A stretch of DNA of 42,954 nt from Helicobacter rappini (GCF_900198625.1 NZ_FZPK01000041.1:1-42954), one strand, 5' to 3'. Counted from the first letter of the stretch, positions 34,950 through 42,954 are shown. Translations and numbers: made by a program. Notes: generated from the letters alone by a model not told the origin.

Positions 34950-36151
34950 TGCTAATAGTTCAAAAATATGGCGGCACAAGCATGGGCAGCACAGAGCGGA
35001 TACAAAATGTAGCAAACCGCGTAAGCAAAAGCGCAGAAGGCAATAATCTTGTTGTAGTCGTGTCTGCTATGAGTGGTGTAACAGATGAGATACTAGGCTA
35101 TGGTAAATCTTTTAGCCCGATACCAAATGAGAGAGATTTGGATATGGCTTTAAGCAGTGGTGAGCAAATCAGTGCTGCTCTGCTTAGCATTGCCTTAAAT
35201 GCTATGGGTTATAAATCAATCGCATTTAATGGCAGACAGGCTGGAATCATCACAGATTCTAATCACACAAAAGCACGCATTAAAGATATTAATACTGCAA
35301 ATATTAAACAGCATTTACAAGATGGATATATCGTTGTTGTAACGGGCTTTCAAGGATTAAGTGATAAAGGCGAGATTACTACACTTGGTCGTGGTGGTAG
35401 CGATTTATCCGCCGTAGCCCTTGCTGGTGCGTTACATGCGGATTTATGCGAGATTTATAGCGATGTAGATGGAATCTATACGACAGATCCACGCATAGAA
35501 GAAAAAGCAAAAAAGATTGAGCGAATAAGCTATGATGAAATGCTAGAGCTTGCTAGTATGGGAGCGAAAGTCTTGCTTAATCGTTCAGTAGAGCTTGCAA
35601 AAAAGTGGAGTGTCCCACTTTATGCAAAAAGTAGTTTTAGCGATGATAAAGGCACACTTATTACAACGGAGGAAAACATTATGGAAAAACCTATTGTTAG
35701 CGGTATAGCACTAGATAAGAATCAAGCACGAGTGAGTTTAATTGGCATTAAAGATAAGCCCGGCATTGCCGCAGAGCTTTTTAGCAAACTTGCTTCAGCA
35801 AATGTAAATGTAGATATGATAGTCCAAACCATAGGTAGAGATAGTAAAACTAATCTTGATTTCACAGTGCCAAAAAATGAGCTTGATAAAGCAAAATTGA
35901 CACTAGAAGCCTTTAAAGTCAATGCGGATTTAATCGACTATGACCATGAAGTAGCCATTGTATCAATTGTAGGTGTTGGTATGAAAAGCCATAGCGGTGT
36001 CGCAGCAAAGGCATTTGAAGCAATGGCAAATGATAATATCAATATCCGCATGATTAGCACAAGTGAGATTAAAATCTCAATGCTAATTGACTTAAAATAT
36101 GCGGAATTAAGTGTGAGAACACTCCATGCAGCTTATGAGCTTGATAAATGA
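34949..36151 (+). CDS. lysC: Aspartokinase
   Basis: Phosphorylates aspartate, the first step to lysine, diaminopimelate, threonine and methionine. KYGGTSMGS opens the kinase domain, FTALGRGGSDLSA-type residues (ITTLGRGGSDLSAVAL) follow near 148, and YSDVDGIYTTDPR lies near 170. Two C-terminal ACT domains (about 265-400, VSLIGIKDKPGIAAELF and VSIVGVGMKSHSGVAAKAF) suggest feedback inhibition by lysine. Length 400 is normal. The ATG overlaps the nudH stop (TAATG). hom, which acts two steps later, lies 4.4 kb downstream on the same strand but in another unit. Confidence 0.95.
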   Translation: MLIVQKYGGTSMGSTERIQNVANRVSKSAEGNNLVVVVSAMSGVTDEILGYGKSFSPIPNERDLDMALSSGEQISAALLSIALNAMGYKSIAFNGRQAGIITDSNHTKARIKDINTANIKQHLQDGYIVVVTGFQGLSDKGEITTLGRGGSDLSAVALAGALHADLCEIYSDVDGIYTTDPRIEEKAKKIERISYDEMLELASMGAKVLLNRSVELAKKWSVPLYAKSSFSDDKGTLITTEENIMEKPIVSGIALDKNQARVSLIGIKDKPGIAAELFSKLASANVNVDMIVQTIGRDSKTNLDFTVPKNELDKAKLTLEAFKVNADLIDYDHEVAIVSIVGVGMKSHSGVAAKAFEAMANDNINIRMISTSEIKISMLIDLKYAELSVRTLHAAYELDK

Positions 36152-36174
36152 TAAAATCCTAGATTCTAATAATC

Positions 36175-36247
36175 GTCATGTTGAGCGTAAGTAGGCACTA
36201 ACACAGAATCTAAAAAAGATATTTCATGCTTACGCACTCAATATGAT
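36175..36247. repeat. Dispersed inverted-repeat element, copy after lysC
   Basis: The left arm begins GTCATGTTGAGCGTAAG; the right arm (36217-36247) ends with inverted GCTTACGCACTCAATATGA. The centre has ACACAGAATCTAAAAAAGAT. Arms pair through TGAGCGTAAG/CTTACGCACTCA. It may double as the lysC terminator. The rest of the 36152-36377 gap shows AGATTCT words but no gene. Confidence 0.65.
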
Positions 36248-36377
36248 AGGGTTTTAGATTCTATAGAGCCAGAATAAGTTAGTATAGAATCTTTAGGAAC
36301 TAAAGCTTGGTTTAGTATGCATTTTAAGTCGATATTAAAGAATAACTTTATAACTTGAAGATTACAAAAGGAATAAT

Positions 36378-36656
36378 ATGAATCATCAACATAGCCCAAT
36401 AAATATTGACATAAAACCACAGATTGATTATCCATGTATATGGCGTTATCGTGTGATAGGTTTTAGTAAAGAAATTGTGCTAGAAGCGATTGAAAAAGTC
36501 TTTATGGGTAAGGCAGATATTGCCCCTGTGGAGCATATCTCAAGTCATGGTAAATATGTCGCACTTAATTGCTCGATTGAAGTAAAAGATGATTCTGAGA
36601 GGCTTGCGTATTTTGATGGTTTGACAAAACAGCATGGCATTATTATGGTGATTTAG
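36378..36656 (+). CDS. DUF493-family protein (YbeD-like)
   Basis: A small 92-residue protein of the DUF493 family, similar to H. pylori HP0495. It has one ferredoxin-like alpha-beta fold: IDYPCIWRYRVIGFSKEIVLEAIEKVF is the first strand-helix unit, GKYVALNCSIEVKDDSERLAYFDGLTKQHGIIMVI the second. The related YbeD is linked to regulation of lipoyl transfer or to ligand-sensing ACT-like folds, but no function is established. The start follows AAAAGGAATAAT. It is 12 bases from the next membrane-protein gene, so they form an operon. Confidence 0.8.
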   Translation: MNHQHSPINIDIKPQIDYPCIWRYRVIGFSKEIVLEAIEKVFMGKADIAPVEHISSHGKYVALNCSIEVKDDSERLAYFDGLTKQHGIIMVI

Positions 36657-36668
36657 TTTAGGATTTAT

Positions 36669-37208
36669 ATGATTGCAAAGATTTTAGCTGGGTTTTATCT
36701 GCTTCTTGTTGGGGTTTGCATAGGTGGCATTATTGTTACAAATATTTCAGAATCTATTATCATGAGTATAGATATAGTGTTTAGAAATAATGATTTTAGC
36801 ACCACGCTTATCACAAAATATGATCAAGGCATTATTCTTGCGCCCATACTTTTGCAGGTTGGATATATGCTTGTGTTTGCGGCTATTTTTATGCTATTTT
36901 ACGAAACGATGAGCTATAGATTCCAAAAAAGCACCTTTTTTGTATGGGCGTGCAATGTGCTAAATGCTATCCTTATGTTTTTATTTGGTTTATTTTATGC
37001 ACCAAACATTGCAAAGATTTTCAATGAAGAGCCAAAAGTTATGGCAAGTCCAGATTCAGAATCTTTTTTAAATCAAAGTGAGCTTATACTAAAATTATTG
37101 CTTGCCACTTTACTCATTGCCTTTTTTGCACGCATTATTCTTATGTATAAAAGGGGTGTAACAGAGTTAAGACTAACCAAACAAAAAGATGATAAAAAAC
37201 CACAATAG
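36669..37208 (+). CDS. DUF4149 membrane protein
   Basis: A 179-residue integral membrane protein with four hydrophobic segments (about 4-26, 56-80, 92-112 and 142-163). The pattern, an opening FYLLLVGVCIGGIIV, a central YMLVFAAIFMLFYETM, and a loop with YAPNIAKIFNEEP between the third and fourth segments, fits DUF4149 proteins of Campylobacterota (TMEM205-like). No function is known. The start follows TTTAGGA, directly after the DUF493 gene. The tail is charged and cytoplasmic or periplasmic. Confidence 0.7.
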   Translation: MIAKILAGFYLLLVGVCIGGIIVTNISESIIMSIDIVFRNNDFSTTLITKYDQGIILAPILLQVGYMLVFAAIFMLFYETMSYRFQKSTFFVWACNVLNAILMFLFGLFYAPNIAKIFNEEPKVMASPDSESFLNQSELILKLLLATLLIAFFARIILMYKRGVTELRLTKQKDDKKPQ

Positions 37209-37245
37209 CTATAACCATGTGTTACAGCCCAACAAGTCTTAATTT

Positions 37246-38436
37246 ATGAACGATATGCAATCACATAAGAAAAAATCTATTATCATATATCTCGTGTTTA
37301 TTATCACAGCCTTTATACTCAGTGTCTTTTCATGGTATTACATTGAAAAAGATTCTAAAAACAAAGATATTAATCCTTTGTCTCTAGACTCGCAAACTAT
37401 GCAACACTTACAAATAAACGAAGCCCCACCCATACATATCCAAACACATATAGAATCTACAACAGCAAGCAAAAACCCTAAAGATTCAAAACAGCTAGAT
37501 TCAGCAAGCTTTAATAATGAGAGTAACCACATATCAGCACAAATAGATTCTAATAATTGCCATTTTGAGTATAGCAAACAATCTAACACAAATTCTAAAA
37601 ACGATATTTCACCTGTTACTAGCAATAAAGAATATATTACCCACCCTTGCAGAAATGATAAGTTTCCAAACTCCATAAAAAATAGCGACAAAACAACCAC
37701 AACATATACCAAAAACCCACAAAGATTCTACAAAAAGCCAAAGGTTGTAATAATCATTGATGACCTAGCAAACAAAAAAGATATAAAAAACTTTCAATCA
37801 TTACATTTAAAGCTAACGCTATCGCTTTTTCCAAAGCAATTCTTCAGCAAAAATAACCCAGATATTGCAAAAACACTTGAATTTTACATGATACATTTGC
37901 CACTTGAAGCACATAATTTTGAGCAACAAGGCGTTATAAATTTACGCATAGGCGATAGCCTCCAAACAATAGAATCTCACATCGCACAAATTAAAAAAGA
38001 TTTTCCAAAATTAGCCTATATTAATAATCATACAGGCAGCCGCTACACAGAAAGCAGGGAAGATATGCAGAAATTATTGCAAGTCCTTGCTAGACATAAA
38101 ATTAGCTTTGTAGATTCCCTAACGACTTCAAAAAGTGTTGCTGGAAAACTTTTAAAAGAACAACATAAAATCCATATCGCACGCAATGTGTTTTTAGATA
38201 ATGAAACAAATATTGCCTCCATTACTAAACAACTGAATACAGCATTAAGAATAGCAGATAAACAAGGCTATGTCATCGCGATAGGACACCCAAAGCAAGC
38301 AACCTATCAAGTCTTAAAAGAATATAAAGAAATATTATTAAATGATTATGAAATGCTTTATATAAACGAGCTTGACTTATTACTACAAAAACACAATATA
38401 AGCGACACAAAAACGCCATTGCCTTTGCTAGAGTGA
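37246..38436 (+). CDS. Divergent polysaccharide deacetylase (YibQ-like)
   Basis: A 396-residue protein with an N-terminal membrane anchor (IIIYLVFIITAFILSVFSWYYI, about 13-34), a disordered Ser/Asn/Thr linker (about 40-160), and a C-terminal divergent polysaccharide deacetylase domain starting PKVVIIIDDLANKKDI. The metal-binding-like residues include the Asp pair, HLPLEAHNF and NNHTGSRYTE; GYVIAIGHPK follows. Periplasmic YibQ-like proteins have no proven substrate. The linker contains a copy of the dispersed repeat element in frame (37555-37630, about residues 104-128). The ribosome binding site is weak, and Met4 is an alternative start. It follows the DUF4149 gene by 37 bases. Confidence 0.82.
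   Translation: MNDMQSHKKKSIIIYLVFIITAFILSVFSWYYIEKDSKNKDINPLSLDSQTMQHLQINEAPPIHIQTHIESTTASKNPKDSKQLDSASFNNESNHISAQIDSNNCHFEYSKQSNTNSKNDISPVTSNKEYITHPCRNDKFPNSIKNSDKTTTTYTKNPQRFYKKPKVVIIIDDLANKKDIKNFQSLHLKLTLSLFPKQFFSKNNPDIAKTLEFYMIHLPLEAHNFEQQGVINLRIGDSLQTIESHIAQIKKDFPKLAYINNHTGSRYTESREDMQKLLQVLARHKISFVDSLTTSKSVAGKLLKEQHKIHIARNVFLDNETNIASITKQLNTALRIADKQGYVIAIGHPKQATYQVLKEYKEILLNDYEMLYINELDLLLQKHNISDTKTPLPLLE
37555..37630 (+). repeat. Dispersed element inside the YibQ-like coding sequence
   Basis: TTGCCATTTTGAG at the left and CTAACACAAATTCTAAAAAC then GATATTTCA in the centre match the 36175 copy at 25 of 28 bases over the central part (the 36175 copy has GAATCT and AAAGAT). It is translated in frame without a stop, giving HFEYSKQSNTNSKNDIS within a disordered linker. 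Confidence 0.7.
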
Positions 38437-38483
38437 TGACAATCTAAGAATGACTTACTATTTCGCACCTTTCTTATACTTTT

Positions 38484-38508
38484 GCATAAATTTTTATGCT
38501 ATGATAAT
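38484..38508 (+). promoter_or_regulatory. Hairpin and -10 before the second fucosyltransferase
   Basis: GCATAAA-TT-TTTATGC (38484-38499) is a perfect 7-bp inverted repeat, directly followed by TATGATAAT, a plausible -10. The hairpin may terminate the upstream transcript or be a regulator site; no T run follows it. Confidence 0.35.
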
Positions 38509-38583
38509 ACCACAATTTCAAATACATGGCATTGCAATATTATTTGGTTTAAAAGTTGTCAATATACAAAATTAGAGGTATTA

Positions 38584-39465
38584 ATGGGTGATTATAAGAT
38601 TGTAGAGCTTACCTGTGGATTAGGCAATCAAATGTTTCAATACGCCTTTGCAAAAGCATTGCAAAAACACCTACAAGTGCCAGTTTTGCTTGATAAAACT
38701 TGGTATGATACACAAGATAATTCCACACAATTTAGCTTAGATATTTTTAATGTTGATTTAGAATATGCCACAAACACACAGATAGAAAAGGCAAAAGCTA
38801 GAGTTTCGAAGCTACCCGGTCTTTTAAGAAAGATGTTTGGTTTGAAAAAACATAATATTGCATATAGTCAATCTTTTGATTTTCATGATGAGTATCTTTT
38901 GCCAAATGATTTTACATATTTCAGTGGATTTTTTCAAAACGCAAAATATTTAAAGGGACTTGAGCAAGAATTAAAAAGTATTTTTTATTATGATTCTAAT
39001 AACTTTAGTAATTTTGGTAAGCAACGATTGGAGTTAATATTGCAGGCAAAAAATAGCATTTTTATCCATATTCGCAGAGGCGATTATTGCAAAATAGGTT
39101 GGGAACTCGGTATGGACTATTACAAAAGAGCAATACAATATATTATGGATCGTGTGGAAGAACCAAAATTTTTTATATTTGGTGCAACCGACATGTCATT
39201 TACTGAGCAATTTCAAAAAAATCTTGGATTAAATGAAAACAATTCGGCAAATCTTAGTGAAAAAACAATTACTCAAGACAATCAGCATGAAGACATGTTT
39301 CTCATGTGTTATTGCAAACATGCTATACTGGCGAATAGCTCGTATAGTTTTTGGAGTGCATACTTAAATAATGATGCAAATAATATCGTCATAGCCCCAA
39401 CTCCATGGCTTTTAGACAATGACAATATTATCTGTGATGATTGGATAAAAATTTCTTCAAAATAA
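38584..39465 (+). CDS. Alpha-1,2-fucosyltransferase family 11 (second FutC-like gene)
   Basis: A GT11 enzyme of 293 residues, close to H. pylori FutC in pattern. CGLGNQMFQYAFAKALQKH is at 11-29, with HIRRGDY at 162-168 as the GDP-fucose site. The third conserved region ILANSSYSFWSAYL is followed by IIAP-type and WLLDNDNIICDDWIKI endings. I start at the ATG at 38584, since AGAGGTATTA precedes it; the open frame extends upstream to 38482 without a site. It has no homopolymer tract, unlike the 16171 gene. It ends 9 bases before the GT-D gene, so the two are an operon that probably decorates lipopolysaccharide. The acceptor is unknown. Confidence 0.87.
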   Translation: MGDYKIVELTCGLGNQMFQYAFAKALQKHLQVPVLLDKTWYDTQDNSTQFSLDIFNVDLEYATNTQIEKAKARVSKLPGLLRKMFGLKKHNIAYSQSFDFHDEYLLPNDFTYFSGFFQNAKYLKGLEQELKSIFYYDSNNFSNFGKQRLELILQAKNSIFIHIRRGDYCKIGWELGMDYYKRAIQYIMDRVEEPKFFIFGATDMSFTEQFQKNLGLNENNSANLSEKTITQDNQHEDMFLMCYCKHAILANSSYSFWSAYLNNDANNIVIAPTPWLLDNDNIICDDWIKISSK

Positions 39466-39474
39466 AGGATAATA

Positions 39475-40380
39475 ATGAAATACTCATTAAAACGATTTTT
39501 ACAAAATATCATTTATCTTGCAAGGTATAATTTAAAGGATATCAATAATAATTCTTTGGTATATATGAAACATAGGATTAACTTTGCAGCCAAACTTCGA
39601 AATGAGATAAAAAATGACTTTGATATATTGAAACCACCGCGAGTAAAAAGCGCTGCTGACACCATGAAAGAATTGGTAAATACGAATAAAAGTATTATTC
39701 GTTTTGGGGATGGTGAGTATATTATCATGGGGGGGGGGGGCATTCCTTTCCAAGAATACAATAAAGAATTAGCTGATAAGTTATCGGAGATTATTTTATC
39801 TGATTATGAGAATTTGCTAATAGGGCTTAGTGGCGGACATTTTCATTCGCCCTCACCAGATGCGAACAACATTGCGCTAGAATACGATTACTCTTGGGTA
39901 GTTGAAAATTACAATCTTATTATGAAACGCACGATACCCGGAAAAGAGTATGCATGTGGTGGTATTTCACAAGTATATGCTTGGGACTCAAACCGCAAGG
40001 AAGAGACACAGAAACATTACGACATGTTTAAACAAATCTTTAGTAATAAGAAAATAATGCTCGTTTGTGGTGATAAAATCCTTGTAGATATAAAATTCAA
40101 TATTTTAGAAGGGTCTCAAGTTGAATACATTTATGGTCCCACAAAACACGCATATGGAGATATTGATAGGCTAAGGAAAGAACTTAATGATAAAGTGAGT
40201 GGGGATGAGGTATTATTGTTTGCACTTGGTCCGGCAGGAAAAGTACTTGCTTATGAAATGTTTTTAAAAGGCTTTAGGGTATTGGACATAGGGCACACTA
40301 TTAAGGATTATGACACATATATGCGTGGGGTTGAGATGACAGATGAGACAATCAAAGACTTCTTTGCACCAGATGAGTAA
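39475..40380 (+). CDS. GT-D fold (DUF1792) glycosyltransferase, phase-variable tract, ON
   Basis: A 301-residue protein whose motif RFGDGE (76-81) is the metal/sugar-nucleotide site of the GT-D (DUF1792, SP_1767-type) fold, known from glucosyltransferases acting on streptococcal serine-rich glycoproteins. GLSGGHFHSP and ACGGISQVYAWDS follow, and a second nucleotide-fold part has LVCGDKILVDIKF and LLFALGPAGKVLAYEMFLKGFRVLDIG. Residues 86-89 are four glycines encoded by a G12 run just after the RFGDGE motif, so slippage would cut the protein at about one third. The frame is intact now. The start follows AAAGGATAATA, 9 bases after the fucosyltransferase gene. The sugar is unknown. Confidence 0.8.
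   Translation: MKYSLKRFLQNIIYLARYNLKDINNNSLVYMKHRINFAAKLRNEIKNDFDILKPPRVKSAADTMKELVNTNKSIIRFGDGEYIIMGGGGIPFQEYNKELADKLSEIILSDYENLLIGLSGGHFHSPSPDANNIALEYDYSWVVENYNLIMKRTIPGKEYACGGISQVYAWDSNRKEETQKHYDMFKQIFSNKKIMLVCGDKILVDIKFNILEGSQVEYIYGPTKHAYGDIDRLRKELNDKVSGDEVLLFALGPAGKVLAYEMFLKGFRVLDIGHTIKDYDTYMRGVEMTDETIKDFFAPDE
39729..39740 (+). repeat. G12 tract in the GT-D gene
   Basis: Twelve uninterrupted G after ATCAT encode Met-Gly-Gly-Gly-Gly-Ile with the adjoining bases. At this length the reading frame is open. The tract is of phase-variation length for Helicobacter. Confidence 0.85.
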
Positions 40381-40493
40381 TGCTTGTGGAATGTGATTTT
40401 ACGGACCCATAGTAAAACTATTAGCATAGAATCTATTTTGGAAACTCATCCTATCTCATTTTACCTAATTTTCCCAAATCATCATTTTGCTGT

Positions 40494-40499
40494 TATAAT
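40494..40499 (+). promoter_or_regulatory. -10 promoter of hom
   Basis: TATAAT lies 35 bases before the hom ATG at 40534, within GCTGTTATAATATCG. The preceding 110 bases (from 40381) hold no gene and presumably separate the glycosyltransferase unit from hom. Confidence 0.55.
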
Positions 40500-40533
40500 A
40501 TCGCACTGAAAAGAAAAGCATTCAAGGTATATT

Positions 40534-41820
40534 ATGAAAACTATAAATGTAGCAATTATTGGCGTTGGGGTTGTGGGGAGTAGCGTTATTGAGATTTTGC
40601 AGCAAAATAGAGATATCATACAGGCAAGAACAGGGGCTTTTATTATCCCAAAGATTGGTATCGCAAGAAATATTCACAATAAAAATGTCAATATCCCCCT
40701 AAGCACAAATATCGATGACGCGCTAAATGATCCAGAGATTGATATTATCGTCGAGCTTATGGGCGGTGTGGAGCTGCCTTATAAAATCGCCCTTAAAGCC
40801 TTAGCAAATAAAAAAGGCTTTGTTACTGCAAATAAAGCCATGCTTGCATATCATAGGCATGAGCTAGAGCTAAAAGGGAGTGAATCTTCCATTGGTTTTG
40901 AAGCGAGTGTGTGCGGTGGCATACCCATTATCAAGGCTTTGCGTGATGGCTTATGCGCGAATCATATCTTAAGTATCCGCGGCATTATGAATGGCACAAG
41001 CAACTATATCCTAACGCAAATGAGTAATAACAACACAGATTTTGCTACTGCTTTGAAACAAGCACAGAATCTAGGCTATGCAGAAGCCGATCCCACGCTT
41101 GATATTAATGGCAGTGATAGCGCACACAAGCTATTAATACTTGCTTCACTTGCCTATGGTATCCATGCGAAGATGGAGGATATTATCGTTGAGGGGATTG
41201 AAGATATTAGTCTTGAGGATATCCGCTTTGCATGCGAGCATGATTATAGCGTAAAGCTGCTAGGCATTGCTAAAAAGCAGGAAAATGCGCTTGAATTACG
41301 CGTGCATTTATGTATGATACCAAAAGATTCTATGCTTGCAAAAACTGATGGTGCAATGAATGCAATCAGTGTAATAGGCGATAAAGTCGGTGAAAGCGTG
41401 TATTATGGTGCGGGTGCTGGTGGGAGTGAGACGGCAAGCTCTGTTGTGAGTGATATTATAGAGATTGTGCGTAGTAAAACCGCACCTATGCTAGGCTATG
41501 TCGCAGACTTTCAGCATAGCTTAGAGCAAAACATGGTGCTACTACCAAAAGATAAGATTATAAGCCGCTATTATGTGCGATTGCAAGTCGATGATAAGCC
41601 CGGCGTATTGGCACATATTGCAGAAGTCTTAGCCACACATAATATTTCTATACAATCGCTTATCCAAAGAAAGCCAAAAGACCTTGACACACATTCAGCC
41701 CTGCTTTTACTTGCCACACATACATGCGCTGAAGTGCAGATAAAAAAAGCTTTAGAATCATTAGAAAACCTAAAAGAAGTCAGCAAAAAGCCTTATATGA
41801 TAAGAATAGAATCTTTATAA
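40534..41820 (+). CDS. hom: Homoserine dehydrogenase
   Basis: Reduces aspartate semialdehyde to homoserine, leading to threonine and methionine. The Rossmann motif GVGVVGSSV is at 7-15. The catalytic region has GFEASVCGGIPIIKALRDGL and GIMNGTSNYILTQM; ADPTLDINGSDSAHKL contains the conserved Asp and Lys. GAGAGGSETASSVVSDI is near the end of the catalytic domain. A C-terminal ACT domain (VDDKPGVLAHIAEVLATHNISIQS) suggests threonine feedback. Length 428 is normal. The start follows CAAGGTATATT. The last base overlaps the start of the next gene (TAATG), so a lipoprotein is co-translated. Confidence 0.95.
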   Translation: MKTINVAIIGVGVVGSSVIEILQQNRDIIQARTGAFIIPKIGIARNIHNKNVNIPLSTNIDDALNDPEIDIIVELMGGVELPYKIALKALANKKGFVTANKAMLAYHRHELELKGSESSIGFEASVCGGIPIIKALRDGLCANHILSIRGIMNGTSNYILTQMSNNNTDFATALKQAQNLGYAEADPTLDINGSDSAHKLLILASLAYGIHAKMEDIIVEGIEDISLEDIRFACEHDYSVKLLGIAKKQENALELRVHLCMIPKDSMLAKTDGAMNAISVIGDKVGESVYYGAGAGGSETASSVVSDIIEIVRSKTAPMLGYVADFQHSLEQNMVLLPKDKIISRYYVRLQVDDKPGVLAHIAEVLATHNISIQSLIQRKPKDLDTHSALLLLATHTCAEVQIKKALESLENLKEVSKKPYMIRIESL

Positions 41821-42752
41821 TGTTATATATTCATCTCATATGTCTTTTTATCCTATCTTTTCTCATTTTGGGTTGTGATGATAAAAAAGATTCAAATATA
41901 TTTATGCAGACTAGCAGTAATTTAGCATATACTACCGAAAAGCTAGATTCTAATTCGCTAACTTTAAAAGAGATTCCAAAAGAAGTAAATGATTATACAG
42001 CCCTTTATAATGCCTATTTGACAAGGCAAAATAAGGGTAAAAAAAGCAGCATAAAAGAAGCAAAGATTATAGATAAAACCTTTGTAAGACTAAGACATAC
42101 ATATAAAAATGATAAAGATATCATGCAGATTCTAGAATCTTTTTCGTGCATATTGCCAGATTGCAGTGCGACAAAGATAAAAGATACTTATTTCTACCCA
42201 GATATGAATATACAAGAAGCCTTTTTTGCGATAATAGCGGATAAAAAGACAGAGATTTTCACACATTTTGACATTATCAAAGATTATAGCTATGTATTAA
42301 AAGACATGCAGACGACAAGTATCGACTTACAAGCCCAATATGATAAAATAACCCCATTTCAAACATTGAAATTTACATGGGATACACAATCTTTAGAGAT
42401 TGCATTAACCCCAAAAGAAGAAATATGCAAACCCTATATTTACACATATAGGACGATTTTTATACAAGATTCCAATGGTGTGAGAGTGAGACCACAAGAA
42501 GAGCGATTAAGCGTATTTTCATATCCCACACAGCTTGTTGATTTTGTAGCAAAAAGTTGTGCTTGTGCGAGATTTTATAGGTATATCCCAGAACTCACCC
42601 AAGCAGAAAAGAGAGTAGCAAAAAATGCCCTAGCCCCAGATAAAAAACATTGCGAAAATCTCTCAATTGAGCGTAAAGCCTTATGGGATACATATATGCA
42701 AGATTCTAGAGTTATTAGAATCTTACAACATGAACAGAGTTTGTATCCCTAG
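41820..42752 (+). CDS. Hypothetical lipoprotein downstream of hom
   Basis: The 310-residue protein has a lipoprotein signal (HLICLFILSFLILGCDD, lipobox LILGC). An Asp after the lipidated Cys recalls the E. coli inner-membrane retention signal, but that rule is not established for Helicobacter. The rest shows no motif I can name; helices around 50-105 and a beta-rich part with LKFTWDTQSLEIALTPKEEICKPYIYTYRTIFIQ are visible. Paired cysteines (SCILPDC and SCACARF) may form disulphides. The ATG overlaps the hom TAA by one base, with no Shine-Dalgarno, which implies coupled translation. Function unknown. Confidence 0.7.
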   Translation: MLYIHLICLFILSFLILGCDDKKDSNIFMQTSSNLAYTTEKLDSNSLTLKEIPKEVNDYTALYNAYLTRQNKGKKSSIKEAKIIDKTFVRLRHTYKNDKDIMQILESFSCILPDCSATKIKDTYFYPDMNIQEAFFAIIADKKTEIFTHFDIIKDYSYVLKDMQTTSIDLQAQYDKITPFQTLKFTWDTQSLEIALTPKEEICKPYIYTYRTIFIQDSNGVRVRPQEERLSVFSYPTQLVDFVAKSCACARFYRYIPELTQAEKRVAKNALAPDKKHCENLSIERKALWDTYMQDSRVIRILQHEQSLYP

Positions 42753-42954
42753 ATTCTTAGTCTGTCAATGCAGTATCTTACATAAACTTCTACTTTATGT
42801 AGTGTGAAATACAAAGGTAAATATCATTTGTAGTTGCATATATTTGCAACAATCTATTTTAAAAGCATACTATGGTTAGTGTGATATAAATACGCTATCC
42901 TTAAGCCAACAACAATATTTTCCAAACTTACACTTTAAAGTTTAACTTTTCAAC
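42753..42954. other. Right-edge intergenic sequence with small hairpins
   Basis: After the lipoprotein gene, ACATAAA-CTTCTAC-TTTATGT (about 42780-42800) and GTTGCA-TATATT-TGCAAC (about 42835-42852) form small inverted repeats that could terminate transcription. No T run of note, no gene and no RNA gene were seen. Confidence 0.3.

Noticed and set aside
38482-38583. Upstream extension of the second fucosyltransferase frame
   Set aside because: It lacks a ribosome binding site and contains the hairpin and -10; GT11 proteins start at the GLGNQMF-proximal Met at 38584.
1-42954. tRNA, rRNA, tmRNA, riboswitch or insertion sequence
   Set aside because: The spacers were read on both strands; no cloverleaf with a TTCGA-type arm, no rRNA, no riboswitch core and no transposase was recognised. 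A covariance-model search would be decisive.

Overview
The window is about 43 kb of AT-rich DNA that looks like the chromosome of a non-pylori, probably enterohepatic, Helicobacter. Many proteins match Helicobacter/Campylobacter families by eye (MagIII, PseI, NhaA with a long loop, AddA, group III truncated haemoglobin, FutC-type fucosyltransferases, a Helicobacter-type outer membrane protein). Several neighbour pairs are those of H. pylori: nudH-lysC, argS-tatA-gmk, mltD-rlpA and addA-nhaA. The presence of argG argues against H. pylori itself. I cannot name the species.

Layout: (1) 0.2-11.6 kb is mostly housekeeping: magIII, an amidohydrolase, an EamA transporter, sirtuin cobB, pseI, an MFS exporter, lspA, an unknown coiled-coil gene, ispA, bioD, argG. 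(2) 11.6-17.3 kb is accessory: a repeat-rich spacer, a solitary hsdS, a Crp/Fnr regulator divergent from a haem-type membrane protein plus a truncated globin, an outer membrane protein gene broken at a G tract behind a T14 promoter tract, an nhaA remnant, and a fucosyltransferase with a G12 tract. (3) 17.3-25.5 kb: nhaA, an addA that lacks its Walker A end, two membrane/unknown genes, a DUF2147 protein, pyrB, a lipoprotein, a tiny ORF and hypC. (4) 25.6-34.2 kb, all leftward: a 25-residue-repeat (DUF285/BspA-like) lipoprotein, a cysteine-rich lipoprotein, argS, tatA, gmk, rlpA, mltD. (5) 34.4-42.8 kb, all rightward: nudH, lysC, DUF493, DUF4149, a divergent polysaccharide deacetylase, a fucosyltransferase plus a GT-D glycosyltransferase with a second G12 tract, hom and a lipoprotein.

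Three themes connect the region. First, surface variability: three genes carry homopolymer tracts of the phase-variation type (15.0-15.9, 17.0 and 39.7 kb), next to pseudaminic acid synthesis, lipoproteins and murein enzymes. Second, a family of dispersed inverted repeats with core GAGCGTAGCGAA sits between genes and, in one case, inside a coding sequence. Third, the word AGATTCT/AGAATCT is far more common than base composition predicts and builds Asp-Ser/Glu-Ser-rich linkers into unrelated proteins. The best candidates for a noteworthy system are this word/repeat expansion into proteins and the regulator-membrane protein-globin module at 13.4-14.9 kb. No tRNA, rRNA, CRISPR array or complete insertion sequence was seen.
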